Source of the DNA: JAXDJJ01 sp034665745
GTDB lineage: Bacteria > Actinomycetota > CADDZG01 > WHSQ01
Reading direction: 5' to 3'
Assembly: GCA_034665745.1 (NCBI GenBank)
Contig: JAXDJJ010000058.1
Coordinates: 1 to 10,939, forward strand
DNA length: 10,939 nucleotides
Translations under genes and position numbers: made by a program
Part shown: positions 1 to 7,426 of the stretch, piece by piece
Layout of the letters: the number at the start of each line of letters is the position of its first letter
How positions within the stretch are numbered: position 1 is the stretch's first letter
Notes under the pieces: generated by a model
What the model saw: only the letters and a program-made list of their open reading frames with translations
The model's database searches: none
What the model was told of the DNA's origin: nothing

Positions 1-11
1 GAACCTCCACA

Positions 12-40
12 TTTATGTGCAATAGAGAAGTGGCGATAAT
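12..40 (+). promoter_or_regulatory. Weak candidate promoter for the rimP operon
   Basis: A GATAAT hexamer at 35-40 matches the sigma-70-type -10 consensus at five of six positions. A poor -35-like TTTATG lies at 12-17 with a 17-base spacer. An inverted repeat CACAT-TT-ATGTG (8-19) overlaps the -35 and could be an operator or chance. The predicted start near 47 would give a leader of about 85 bases. The window begins here, so other upstream promoters cannot be judged. Confidence 0.3.
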
Positions 41-79
41 ATGTCCTCGAACCCGGCACTAGACGAGGCACTTTTTGGG

Positions 80-97
80 GCCCCTCATGCGAGGGGC
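80..97 (+). promoter_or_regulatory. GC-rich hairpin in the rimP leader
   Basis: GCCCCTC (80-86) and GAGGGGC (91-97) form a perfect 7-bp stem closed by an ATGC loop. The T-run lies before the hairpin (72-76), not after it, so this is not an ordinary intrinsic terminator on the + strand. On the - strand the hairpin would be followed by A residues. The left arm can instead pair with the rimP SD region: GGCCCC at 79-84 with GGGGCC at 125-130. The hairpin might therefore keep the SD free. This is an inference from base pairing only. Confidence 0.35.
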
Positions 98-131
98 TTC
101 ATGTTCGTTACAACTAGATAGGAGGGGGCCG

Positions 132-599
132 ATGGGGGCACTCGAAGAGGTCAAAGACCTCGCCGAAGCCGTTGCCAGGCGCCGCTCCTTGAGGCTATGG
201 GACGTCGAGATGGGCGGCCAGCCGGGACGGGCGATCATCCGGGTGTTCGTTGATGCCGACGGTGGCATCGATCTGGACACCGTGGCCGAGGTCTCCGAGG
301 AGATCTCCAGGGGCCTGGACTTGAAGGACCCAATCCAGGGCCGCTACCAGCTAGAGGTATCTACCCCCGGGCTCGAACGGAACCTGAAGTCGGCCGAGCA
401 CTTCAAGCTCTCGGTCGGCAGCCCGGTCGTGGTCAAGACGACTAGCAAGGTGATCCCACAGAGCAACCGGATCGAGGGCACCTTGGCAGAAGCGGACGAG
501 AAGAGCGCGCGGATCGCGATGGGTGAGGACACCGTCGAGGTCCCCTATTCCGAGATCAAGTCCGCGCGGACCGTCTTCGAATGGGGGAACGGTCGATGA
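132..599 (+). CDS. rimP: Ribosome maturation factor RimP
   Basis: RimP is a cytoplasmic factor needed for maturation of the 30S subunit. The 155-residue product has the usual length and two-domain layout. The N-terminal alpha/beta domain contains the family signature YQLEVSTPGLERNL at about 72-85. An SH3-like C-terminal domain follows and ends in VPYSEIKSARTVFEW (137-151). The ATG at 132 is chosen because a strong SD (GGAGG, 121-125) sits six bases upstream. An in-frame ATG at 75 would add 19 unrelated residues encoded across the leader hairpin. The stop overlaps the nusA start by four bases (ATGA). The rimP-nusA pairing is a widely conserved operon head. Identification is firm. Confidence 0.95.
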   Translation: MGALEEVKDLAEAVARRRSLRLWDVEMGGQPGRAIIRVFVDADGGIDLDTVAEVSEEISRGLDLKDPIQGRYQLEVSTPGLERNLKSAEHFKLSVGSPVVVKTTSKVIPQSNRIEGTLAEADEKSARIAMGEDTVEVPYSEIKSARTVFEWGNGR

Positions 600-1666
600 A
601 GATCCCTATGGATTCGCTGCGCGAGCTCGAGAGAGAGCGGGGCATCGCGTTCGAGACTCTCGTCGAGGCGATCGAGAAAGCCTTGTCGAGTGCCTACCTC
701 CGCATGACTAATGCGGACCTCGAAACGCGGGCAGCGCGCGCCGTCATCGACGAGGAGGGTGAAGTAACGGTATTCGCCCAAGAGATCGAGACAGACATGG
801 ACACCGAAGAGGTCACCCTCGTCAAAGAGTGGGATGACACGCCTAAGGACTTCGGGCGCATCGCCGCGCAGACCGCCAAGCAGGTCATCCTGCAGCGATT
901 GCGCGAGGCCGAGCGTGACATCACGTTCGGCGAATACTCGGACCGAGAAGGTGACATCGTCACCGGCATCGTCCAGCAGCAGGATCATCGCTACACGATC
1001 CTGGACCTCGGCAAGACCGAGGCCCTGATGCCACCGTCCGAGCAGATCCCGCACGAGCGCTACGAGCACGGTGCGCGCTTGAAGGCGTACATCGTCGAGG
1101 TCCGCAAGTCTGCGCGCGGCCCCCAGATCATCGTCAGCAGGACGCACCCGGGCTTGATCAAGCGCTTGTTCGAGCTCGAAGTGCCCGAGATCATGGACGG
1201 GATCGTCGAGATCAAGAACGTTGCACGCGAGCCCGGGCACCGCAGCAAGATCGCGGTTGTCTCGACCGACAAGAATGTTGATCCGGTCGGCGCATGTGTT
1301 GGCTCTAAGGGCGCGCGCGTCCGGATGGTCATGAACGAGCTCCGCGGCGAGAAGATCGACATCATCAAGTGGACCGACGACCAGCCCGACTTCGTCGCCA
1401 ACGCGCTGTCGCCCGCAAAGGTCAAAGAGGTACAGATCCAGGACGACGGCGAAACCGCTCTCGTCATCGTGCCGGACCACCAGCTGTCGCTGGCGATCGG
1501 TAAAGAAGGTCAGAACGCCAGGCTCGCGGCTCGGTTGACCGGTCTGCGTGTAGATATCAAGTCCGAATCCCAGGTGCGTGCGGCCGCCGAACCACCGGCG
1601 GTCGAAGAAACAGAAGGCGAAACAGCAGAGCCGCAACCTGCCGAGGCCGCTCCGGCGGCGGAGTAA
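596..1666 (+). CDS. nusA: Transcription termination/antitermination factor NusA
   Basis: NusA binds RNA polymerase and nascent RNA and modulates pausing, termination and antitermination. The 356-residue product shows the N-terminal RNAP-binding domain (about 1-115) and an S1 domain (about 118-182). KH1 follows, with the conserved block from VPEIMDG (196-202) through AREPGHRSKIAV (210-221) and GSKG at 236-239. KH2 has GKEG at 302-305. An Ala/Glu/Pro-rich acidic tail (about 328-356) ends the protein; the proteobacterial AR repeats are absent, as is normal outside Proteobacteria. The ATG at 596 overlaps the rimP stop, with GGGGG at 583-587 as a possible SD. An ATG at 608 (MDSLRE) is a credible alternative, and the upstream ATG at 581 is less likely. 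Only 18 bases separate it from infB, so ylxR is missing. Confidence 0.96.
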   Translation: MKIPMDSLRELERERGIAFETLVEAIEKALSSAYLRMTNADLETRAARAVIDEEGEVTVFAQEIETDMDTEEVTLVKEWDDTPKDFGRIAAQTAKQVILQRLREAERDITFGEYSDREGDIVTGIVQQQDHRYTILDLGKTEALMPPSEQIPHERYEHGARLKAYIVEVRKSARGPQIIVSRTHPGLIKRLFELEVPEIMDGIVEIKNVAREPGHRSKIAVVSTDKNVDPVGACVGSKGARVRMVMNELRGEKIDIIKWTDDQPDFVANALSPAKVKEVQIQDDGETALVIVPDHQLSLAIGKEGQNARLAARLTGLRVDIKSESQVRAAAEPPAVEETEGETAEPQPAEAAPAAE

Positions 1667-1684
1667 GCGAGGGAAGATAGATAT

Positions 1685-3934
1685 ATGGCAAATCCACGGG
1701 TGCACGAGGTCGCGAAGGAGCTCGGCCTCACCTCGAAAGAGGTCCTGGCACACCTCGACAAGATCGGGGAGGGCGTGAAGAGTCACGCGTCCACGATCAC
1801 CGACGATGTTGCCGCGCGCCTGAAGACCGACCTCGGCAAGAACGGAGCCAAGGCTCCCGCCAAGAAGACGACCGCCAAGAAGACGACCGCGAAGCCAACT
1901 GCGGCCAAGGCCCCGGCGAAGAAGACGACCGCGGCCAAGCCCGCTGCCGCGCCGAAGGCTCCGGCCAAGGCCCCTGCGGCGAAAGCTGCACCGAAGGCTG
2001 AACCGAAGGCCGCACCGGTGGCCAAAGCTCCGCCCGCGCCGAAGCCCGAACCCAAAGCCGAACCTAAGCCAGCTCCGAAGGTCGAGCCGAAGCCGGAGCC
2101 GGTAGCGGCCCCCGCTCCTGCCCCGGTCCCGGAACCGGTCGCTGCGGCCCCAGAACCTGTGGCCGCACCCGCCGGGCGCGACGTCGTCAAGGTTCACCGG
2201 GGGATCACCGTCAAAGATTTCGCAGAGAAGATCGACCGTTCGCCTGCCGAGGTCGTAAAGACCTTGATCGGCCTCGGCGAGATGGTCACCGTCACGCAGT
2301 CGATGACGGACGACGCGGTAGGACTCGTCGCGGAAGAACTCGGCTTCGACGTCCAGGTCATCGATCCGGAACAAGAAGAAGCTGAGGAGTCATTCCTCGC
2401 CGAGGTCGAAGAGGACGAAGGCAAACTCGTTGCCCGGCCCCCGGTAGTCACGGTGATGGGTCACGTCGACCACGGGAAGACCGCCATCCTGGATGCGATC
2501 CGCAAGACCGAGGTCGCCGCGGGCGAAGCCGGCGGCATCACCCAGCACATAGGTGCTTATCAGGTTCACCATGACGGCCGCGAGGTCACGTTCATCGACA
2601 CCCCCGGTCACGCAGCGTTCACCGCGATGCGTGCCCGAGGCGCGCAGACCACCGATGTCGTGATCCTGGTGGTTGCGGCCGACGATGGTGTCATGCCGCA
2701 GACGATCGAGGCGATCGACCACGCCAAGGCGGCGAAGGTTCCGATCATCGTCGCGGTCAACAAGATCGACAAGCCCGAAGCAGACCCGACACGCGTACGT
2801 CAGCAACTCTCGGACTACGACCTGATGCCCGAGGAGTGGGGCGGCGAGACCGTGTACGTGGACGTCTCCGCGAAGCAGCGTACGAACCTCGACACCCTGG
2901 TCGAGATGATCCTTCTGACTACCGATGTTCAACTCGACCTCAAAGCGAATCCCGATGCCTTGGCACGTGGAGTCGTCATCGAGGCTCACCTCGACAAGGG
3001 CCGCGGCCCGGTCGCAACGGTGCTCGTCAAGCGGGGAACCTTGTACGCCGGTGACCCTGTTGTCGCGGGGGCCGCGTGGGGACGCGTAAGAGCGATGCTG
3101 AACGAGCGTGCCGAGCAGGTCGAGGAAGCAAAGCCGGGCCAGCCGGTTCAGGTCTTGGGTTGGAAATCCGTTCCCGAGGCGGGAGACGACTTCCACGTCG
3201 AAGAGGACGAGCGCGAAGCAAGTGCTCTTGCCGGCGAACGTGCACAGCACCGCCGCGAAGCCGAGATCGTTGCTGCCCGCGGTGTGTCGCTGCAATCCCT
3301 GCTCGCATTCACGAGAGAAGGCGAGATCCCCGAGCTGGCTCTTGTCCTAAAGGCCGACACTCAGGGTTCGATCGAGGCTCTCGACGACCAGATGACGAAG
3401 ATGGACCAGTCGTTGGTCAAACTCAACATCGTCCGCAAGGGTGTCGGTGGGATCTCCGAGAACGACGTGACCTTGGCGCAGGCCTCCAACGCGATTGTCA
3501 TCGGCTTCAACGTCGTCGAGAACGCGCAGGCCCGCACCCTCGCCGAAGAGGCAGGGGTCGATATCCGTACCTATCGCGTCATCTACCAAGCGGTGCAGGA
3601 CATCGAGTCGGCGGCGAAGGGTCTCCTTGGACCCGAGATCCGCGAGGTACCTCTCGGTCAAGCCGAGGTCCGTGCCACGTTCCGGGTGCCGAAGTTGGGC
3701 GTTATCGCCGGTTGCATGGTGCTCGACGGCGTCATCCGCAGGAACGCGAAGGCACGCCTCGTGCGCGACTCGACCGTCATCTACGAATCGACCATCGTCT
3801 CGTTGCGTCGATTCAAGGACGACGCGCGCGAGGTCCAAGCTGGTTACGAGTGCGGTATCGGGATCGAGGGCTTCCAGGACCTCAAGGAAGGGGACCTGAT
3901 CCAGGCCTTCGAGGAACAAGAGGTAGCCCGGTAA
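1685..3934 (+). CDS. infB: Translation initiation factor IF-2
   Basis: IF2 is the GTPase that brings fMet-tRNA to the 30S subunit and promotes subunit joining. The 749-residue product starts with an IF2_N helical module (1-50). A long Ala/Lys/Pro/Glu low-complexity linker follows (about 52-163), then a second IF2_N-like module (about 166-226) and an acidic stretch (228-247). The G domain carries GHVDHGKT (G1, 259-266), GGITQHIGA (G2, 283-291), DTPGH (G3, 305-309), NKID (G4, 359-362) and SAK (G5, 395-397). Domains II to IV follow, with the conserved YECGIGIEGFQDLKEGD near 721-737. SD AGGGAAG lies eight bases before the ATG. The linker is encoded by short direct repeats. The next gene begins 11 bases after the stop. 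Confidence 0.98.
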   Translation: MANPRVHEVAKELGLTSKEVLAHLDKIGEGVKSHASTITDDVAARLKTDLGKNGAKAPAKKTTAKKTTAKPTAAKAPAKKTTAAKPAAAPKAPAKAPAAKAAPKAEPKAAPVAKAPPAPKPEPKAEPKPAPKVEPKPEPVAAPAPAPVPEPVAAAPEPVAAPAGRDVVKVHRGITVKDFAEKIDRSPAEVVKTLIGLGEMVTVTQSMTDDAVGLVAEELGFDVQVIDPEQEEAEESFLAEVEEDEGKLVARPPVVTVMGHVDHGKTAILDAIRKTEVAAGEAGGITQHIGAYQVHHDGREVTFIDTPGHAAFTAMRARGAQTTDVVILVVAADDGVMPQTIEAIDHAKAAKVPIIVAVNKIDKPEADPTRVRQQLSDYDLMPEEWGGETVYVDVSAKQRTNLDTLVEMILLTTDVQLDLKANPDALARGVVIEAHLDKGRGPVATVLVKRGTLYAGDPVVAGAAWGRVRAMLNERAEQVEEAKPGQPVQVLGWKSVPEAGDDFHVEEDEREASALAGERAQHRREAEIVAARGVSLQSLLAFTREGEIPELALVLKADTQGSIEALDDQMTKMDQSLVKLNIVRKGVGGISENDVTLAQASNAIVIGFNVVENAQARTLAEEAGVDIRTYRVIYQAVQDIESAAKGLLGPEIREVPLGQAEVRATFRVPKLGVIAGCMVLDGVIRRNAKARLVRDSTVIYESTIVSLRRFKDDAREVQAGYECGIGIEGFQDLKEGDLIQAFEEQEVAR
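1862..1932 (+). repeat. Short direct repeats encoding the IF2 linker
   Basis: The 14-base unit AAGAAGACGACCGC occurs three times, at 1862-1875, 1877-1890 and 1919-1932. The first two copies are in tandem with a 15-base period, so each encodes Lys-Lys-Thr-Thr-Ala in frame. The surrounding codons for AKAPAK and similar tracts are also repetitive. This is a natural hotspot for in-frame length change by slippage and lies wholly within the IF2 linker. Confidence 0.8.
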
Positions 3935-3945
3935 GCGAGAACCAC

Positions 3946-4251
3946 ATGTTCATCGGCGTGGGGCGCTACGAATTGTTCATCCCCGCCAGCGGTTCGCTCA
4001 AGGACAAGCGACAGGTACTTCGCTCGGTTACCCAGACCGTCCAGAAGAGGTTCAACGTGGCAATCGCGGAAGTTGATTTCCAGGACAAATGGCAACGGGC
4101 CGCGCTCGGGGTCAGTTGCGTCGCGGAGTCGATAGGCCACTGCCAGAAGGTCTTGCAAGAGGTGGAGAAGGCGATCGGTCGAGCCGCGATGGACTCTGCC
4201 GAGATCACCGACCGCACGATCGAGTTTGTCGCACTGGACGACCTCGTATGA
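3946..4251 (+). CDS. ylxP: YlxP-like DUF503 family protein
   Basis: This is a small DUF503 protein of unsettled function, usually found between infB and rbfA in Gram-positive and actinobacterial genomes. The 101-residue product has the family features: an N-terminal beta strand (MFIGVGRYELFIP), then SLKDKRQVL at about 17-25, FNVAIAEVD at 36-44, the DKWQRAALGVS region, and a C-terminal amphipathic helix. The ATG at 3946 is the first in-frame start that gives family length; the open frame continues far upstream only as a shadow of infB. Its SD is weak (GCGAG, 3936-3939 region), so translation may depend on ribosomes finishing infB 11 bases upstream. Its stop overlaps the rbfA start (ATGA). The context suggests a role in translation or ribosome assembly, but that is inference. 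Confidence 0.9.
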   Translation: MFIGVGRYELFIPASGSLKDKRQVLRSVTQTVQKRFNVAIAEVDFQDKWQRAALGVSCVAESIGHCQKVLQEVEKAIGRAAMDSAEITDRTIEFVALDDLV

Positions 4252-4595
4252 GCCAGCGCACCGAGAAGATCCAGAAGCTCGCGCGTCAGGTCCTCGGCGA
4301 GCTGATCGGCGAGCTCAAGGATCCCCGCATCGGATTCGCGACCGTTACGACGGTCCGAGTGACCCCCGACCTCAAACACGCTCGGGTGTGGGTCAGCGTG
4401 ATGGGGTCTGAAGACGAACAGCAAGAAACCATGGCCGGTCTCGCCAGTGCCACGCCGCGCCTCCGCAAGGAGCTCGGTCATCAGATGCAGCTGAGATACC
4501 TGCCCGAGCTCGTCTTCGAACTCGACCGCCAGATCGACGAAGCCCTGCGCGTTGAAGAGCTCCTCCACAAGCTGCACGAGAAGGACGAGTCATGA
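4248..4595 (+). CDS. rbfA: 30S ribosome-binding factor RbfA
   Basis: RbfA is a cytoplasmic KH-fold protein that binds immature 30S subunits and helps process the 16S rRNA 5' end. The 115-residue product has the typical length. It opens with a helical start (RTEKIQKLARQVLGELI). DPRIGFATVTTVRVTPDLKHARVWVSV (25-51) is the family core. The KH-like helix region (about 63-80) follows, then YLPELVFELDRQID (84-97). The ATG overlaps the ylxP stop by four bases, with GGACG seven bases upstream as a weak SD. Its own stop overlaps the next gene in the same way, so the three genes are probably translationally coupled. Confidence 0.95.
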   Translation: MSQRTEKIQKLARQVLGELIGELKDPRIGFATVTTVRVTPDLKHARVWVSVMGSEDEQQETMAGLASATPRLRKELGHQMQLRYLPELVFELDRQIDEALRVEELLHKLHEKDES

Positions 4596-5560
4596 GGTTC
4601 GGTGTCCCGGACTGGGATGGAACGGTCGAGGCTCTCCGCGCGGCGAACACGATCGCTATCGCATGCCACGTGAACCCAGATGGAGACGCTCTCGGCTCCC
4701 TATTCGCCGCGAGCATCGGTTTGCGCAAGCTCGGCAAGACCACTTTCCCAACGTGGGGCGCAAGCCCGGCGGCGATCCCGTTCTCGTATCAGTTCCTTCC
4801 CGGCGTCGACACGACCGTGCAGCCCGGCGATCTGCCGGAGGTCGACTGTCTACTTGCCGTCGATTGTGGCGCCGCCGATCGCCTCGGTTCGCTCCAAGCC
4901 TTGATCCCCAAGGCCAAGACCGTCATCAACATCGACCACCATCCGGGCAACGACGATTTCGGCACGTTCAACATCGTTGTCACAGATGTCTCGTCGACCG
5001 CCGAACTCATCACCCGGTTGCTCCAGGACCTCGGGGTCGAGCTCGACAAAGACATAGCTACGTGCCTCTACACGGGCCTCGTTACGGACACGGGTCGCTT
5101 CCAGTATGCGAACTCGAGCCCGGACACCCTGAGGCTTGCGGCAGATCTCCTCGCGCTTGGTGTTCCTGCGACCGAGATCGCGACGGAAGTGTTCGAGTCC
5201 TCGCCGTTCGGCTACCTGAAACTCGTTGGACGCGTGCTCGATCGCGCCGTCTTGTTCGAGGACGTGCGCTTCGTCTATTCGTGGTTGACCTTGAGCGACC
5301 TCGCCGAGACCGGTGTCGCGCCGGATGAGACCGACAAGCTGATAGATGCCGTGCGCTCGACGCGCGCGGCCGATGTCGCTGCACTGTTCAAGGAGCAGTC
5401 CGACGGCAAGTACCGCGTCAGCATGCGTTCCAAAGGTCCGAGCGTCGGCGCTCTGGCGCGTACACGCGGCGGTGGGGGACACGAGCTCGCGGCCGGTTTC
5501 ACCGCACCGGACGTCGAGCAAACCGTCATCACCTTGCGAGAAGAGCTGAAGATCCAGTGA
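4592..5560 (+). CDS. nrnA: DHH/DHHA1 phosphoesterase, NrnA-like (nanoRNase or cyclic-dinucleotide phosphodiesterase)
   Basis: DHH-family enzymes of this type use two metal ions, usually Mn2+, to hydrolyse nanoRNA, pAp or pApA/c-di-AMP-type substrates; which one applies here cannot be read from sequence. The 322-residue product has HVNPDGD (26-32, motif I), VDCG with Asp91 (motif II), the signature IDHHPGN (114-120, motif III) and TGLVTDTGRFQYAN (161-174, Asp166, motif IV). The DHHA1 domain carries GGGGHELAAGF (293-303), which binds substrate. All expected metal ligands are present. The ATG overlaps the rbfA stop, with SD AAGGA (4581-4585) six bases upstream. The placement between rbfA and truB is common in Actinobacteria and Firmicutes. 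Family assignment is firm; the gene symbol is by analogy. Confidence 0.9.
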   Translation: MRFGVPDWDGTVEALRAANTIAIACHVNPDGDALGSLFAASIGLRKLGKTTFPTWGASPAAIPFSYQFLPGVDTTVQPGDLPEVDCLLAVDCGAADRLGSLQALIPKAKTVINIDHHPGNDDFGTFNIVVTDVSSTAELITRLLQDLGVELDKDIATCLYTGLVTDTGRFQYANSSPDTLRLAADLLALGVPATEIATEVFESSPFGYLKLVGRVLDRAVLFEDVRFVYSWLTLSDLAETGVAPDETDKLIDAVRSTRAADVAALFKEQSDGKYRVSMRSKGPSVGALARTRGGGGHELAAGFTAPDVEQTVITLREELKIQ

Positions 5561-6423
5561 CCGACGGCCTGCTGGTCATCGACAAGCCGTCGGGGATGAC
5601 ATCACACGATGTCGTGGACGTGATCCGGAAGAGACTCAAGACGAAGAAGGTGGGTCACGCCGGCACGCTCGACCCCGACGCCACCGGTCTCCTTCTGCTC
5701 GGCGTTGGACGAGCGACCCGTTTCCTCGCCTACGCACAAGAGTCATCCAAGCGCTATCTGGCGACCGCGCGGTTCGGAACCTCCACCTCGACCCAGGATG
5801 CGTCCGGCGAGGTCCTCTCGACGCGGCCGTGCTCGTTCTCGGCCGATGAGCTCCATCGGGCCCTCGAGAAGTTCACGGGCGCCATCGAGCAGATCCCTCC
5901 GATGGTGTCCGCGGTGAAGATCGACGGCGAGCGGCTGCACGCGAAAGCAAGGAGGGGAGAAGAGGTCGATCGTCCGGCCCGCCCGGTCACTATCTACGAC
6001 CTGACCCTTATCGCGTTGCGAGACGGTCCTATGCCGGAAGCAGATCTCGATGTGCGGTGCTCGAGCGGGACCTACGTGCGTACCCTGATCAACGATGTTG
6101 GTGAGGCCCTGGGATGCGGCGCACACATGGCGACCCTCCGCCGCGTCGAGACCGGTGGGTTCTCGATCGACGAGGCGACGCCTTTGGACACCGTGGGGGC
6201 CGAGCATCTGCTTCCGTTGGCCGAAGCGGTGCGCGTGCTTCCGGCGGTCGAGCTAACCGAGGATCAGGCGGCCGACGTGTCGTTCGGACGGAAGCTGCCC
6301 GCGACGATCACTCCGGATCTTCCCGAGGATGGCCTCGTCGCGTTGAAAGCCGAGGGCAACCTCGTCGCCGTGTACAAGCGGTCGGGCGATCTCATCGCCG
6401 CCGACAGGGTGGTGCCTGCGTGA
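5557..6423 (+). CDS. truB: tRNA pseudouridine-55 synthase TruB
   Basis: TruB makes pseudouridine at position 55 in the T-loop of tRNAs and also acts as a tRNA folding chaperone. The 288-residue product begins with GLLVIDKPSGMTSHDVV (4-20). GHAGTLDPDATGLLLLGVG follows, in which Asp39 is the catalytic aspartate. Further on are KRYLATARFG, the IPPMVSAVKIDGERLHAKAR region, and SGTYVRTLINDVGEALG near 170-186. The C-terminal part after about 230 (PAVELTEDQAADVSFGRKLP) resembles the TruB C-terminal domain of actinobacterial enzymes. The start is a GTG overlapping the preceding stop (GTGA); there is no clear SD, so coupling to the upstream gene is likely. Its stop overlaps the ribF start in the same way. 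Confidence 0.96.
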   Translation: MTDGLLVIDKPSGMTSHDVVDVIRKRLKTKKVGHAGTLDPDATGLLLLGVGRATRFLAYAQESSKRYLATARFGTSTSTQDASGEVLSTRPCSFSADELHRALEKFTGAIEQIPPMVSAVKIDGERLHAKARRGEEVDRPARPVTIYDLTLIALRDGPMPEADLDVRCSSGTYVRTLINDVGEALGCGAHMATLRRVETGGFSIDEATPLDTVGAEHLLPLAEAVRVLPAVELTEDQAADVSFGRKLPATITPDLPEDGLVALKAEGNLVAVYKRSGDLIAADRVVPA

Positions 6424-7358
6424 GGACAACCGTCGGCATCGAAGCGCTGACACCGGCACCGGGCGGGAGCGCGGTCACGATCGGTACGTTCGATGGTGTT
6501 CACCTCGGTCACCGGTCTCTGATCGCACGCACGATCGCAGAAGCGCAACAACGAGGATGCGAGTCTTGCGTCGTCACCTGGGACCGGCACCCCCTTATGA
6601 CCTTGCGGCCCGAAGCAGCGCCGCGGTTGCTCTCGACCCCCGAACGCAAGCTCGAGCTACTGAGCCAAACCGGCATCGATCAGGTTGCGGTGATCCCTTT
6701 CACCGAGGAACTCTCGCACCTGTCGCCGGAGGAGTTCGTGGCACAGGTGCTCGTCAACGGTCTCGAAGCGAAGGCGGTCTTCGTCGGCGAGGGCTGGCGG
6801 TTCGGCCACAAGCGCGCCGGCGACATGGATCTGCTCCAGAAACTCGGCGCGGCTAACGGGTTCGAGGCTCAGCCGGTCGACCTCGCCGGTCAGGATGGGG
6901 ACGCAGTGTCGTCGAGCCGCATCCGAGAGGCCGTCGCCGCGGGTCATCTCAACGTCGCTCGCCGTCTCTTGGGGCGACCGTTCGACATCGACGGCATCGT
7001 CGTCGGGGGAGACAAACGGGGGACCGGGCTCGGTTTCCCCACCGCGAACATCGAATGCGACCCTCATCTCGCATATCCCGCGCGCGGGGTTTACGCGGGC
7101 CGGGCGCGCGTCGTGGACTCGTGGTTCCCGGCCGCGATCAACATCGGTGTGAACCCAACCTTCGGTGGGGACCCGGAAGTGACCCCGGTACGGGTCGAAG
7201 CCTTCCTCCTTGATTTCGAGGGGGACCTCTACGAGCAGACCCTGCGGGTTGAGTTCCATCAACGCCTCCGTGACGAGATGCGCTTCTCGTCGGTGGACGA
7301 CCTCATCGCCCAGATGCACAAAGACGTCCAGGCCACCAGGGAGCTGGTCGAGAACTAG
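6420..7358 (+). CDS. ribF: Bifunctional riboflavin kinase / FAD synthetase RibF
   Basis: RibF phosphorylates riboflavin to FMN and adenylates FMN to FAD in the cytoplasm. The 312-residue product has both domains. The N-terminal nucleotidyltransferase has GTFDGVHLGH (22-31, the HxGH-type site), WRFGHKRAGD (126-135) and SSSRIR (164-169). The C-terminal riboflavin kinase has GDKRGTGLGFPTAN (197-210, containing the PTAN ATP/Mg site), RGVYAGRARV, NIGVNPTFG (241-249) and VEAFLLDF (259-266), where the Glu is the likely catalytic base. The GTG start overlaps the truB stop (GTGA), with AGGG at 6406-6409 as SD. A much longer upstream extension of the frame is a shadow of truB. This is the last gene of the tightly packed part of the operon. 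Confidence 0.96.
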   Translation: MRTTVGIEALTPAPGGSAVTIGTFDGVHLGHRSLIARTIAEAQQRGCESCVVTWDRHPLMTLRPEAAPRLLSTPERKLELLSQTGIDQVAVIPFTEELSHLSPEEFVAQVLVNGLEAKAVFVGEGWRFGHKRAGDMDLLQKLGAANGFEAQPVDLAGQDGDAVSSSRIREAVAAGHLNVARRLLGRPFDIDGIVVGGDKRGTGLGFPTANIECDPHLAYPARGVYAGRARVVDSWFPAAINIGVNPTFGGDPEVTPVRVEAFLLDFEGDLYEQTLRVEFHQRLRDEMRFSSVDDLIAQMHKDVQATRELVEN

Positions 7359-7359
7359 G

Positions 7360-7384
7360 CGACGAACCACCTGGTTGTGCGTCG
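7360..7384 (+). other. Interrupted hairpin after ribF
   Basis: CGACG (7360-7364) pairs with CGTCG (7380-7384), and AACC (7365-7368) with GGTT (7373-7376), around a four-base loop and a three-base bulge. No T-run follows, so it is not a classical intrinsic terminator. It sits directly after the ribF stop, where the compact operon ends, and could be a 3'-end stabiliser or a weak pause. Function is unproven. Confidence 0.3.
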
Positions 7385-7426
7385 AACTGAGGACTAGCGT
7401 TGAGGGCCCCATGGAAGGAGTCCCAC

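Noticed and set aside
80..97. Intrinsic terminator upstream of rimP
   Set aside because: The T-run precedes the hairpin on the + strand, and on the - strand the stem is followed by A residues, so neither orientation has the required U-tract.
1..131. tRNA or other RNA gene ahead of rimP, as in some enterobacterial operons
   Set aside because: No cloverleaf-like set of stems, T-loop or anticodon arm could be found; only a promoter-like site and one hairpin are visible.
545..2374. 609-codon open frame on the - strand opposite nusA and infB
   Set aside because: The translation is Arg/Leu/Gly/Asp-rich low complexity, as expected from the reverse frame of GC-rich genes. The + strand holds two unmistakable conserved genes, and no SD or family feature supports the antisense frame.
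2390..3295. 301-codon open frame on the - strand opposite infB
   Set aside because: It is a mirror of the conserved IF2 GTPase and domain II codons, with no recognisable motif of its own.
3076..3945. Upstream extension of the ylxP frame through the end of infB
   Set aside because: The extension is Arg/Gly-rich shadow sequence over conserved IF2 domains. The family's normal N-terminus begins at the ATG at 3946.
7400..7426. TTG start for the PH-like protein, adding nine residues
   Set aside because: There is no SD ahead of 7400, while the GTG at 7427 has GGAAGGAG at ideal spacing, and that SD would lie inside the longer frame.
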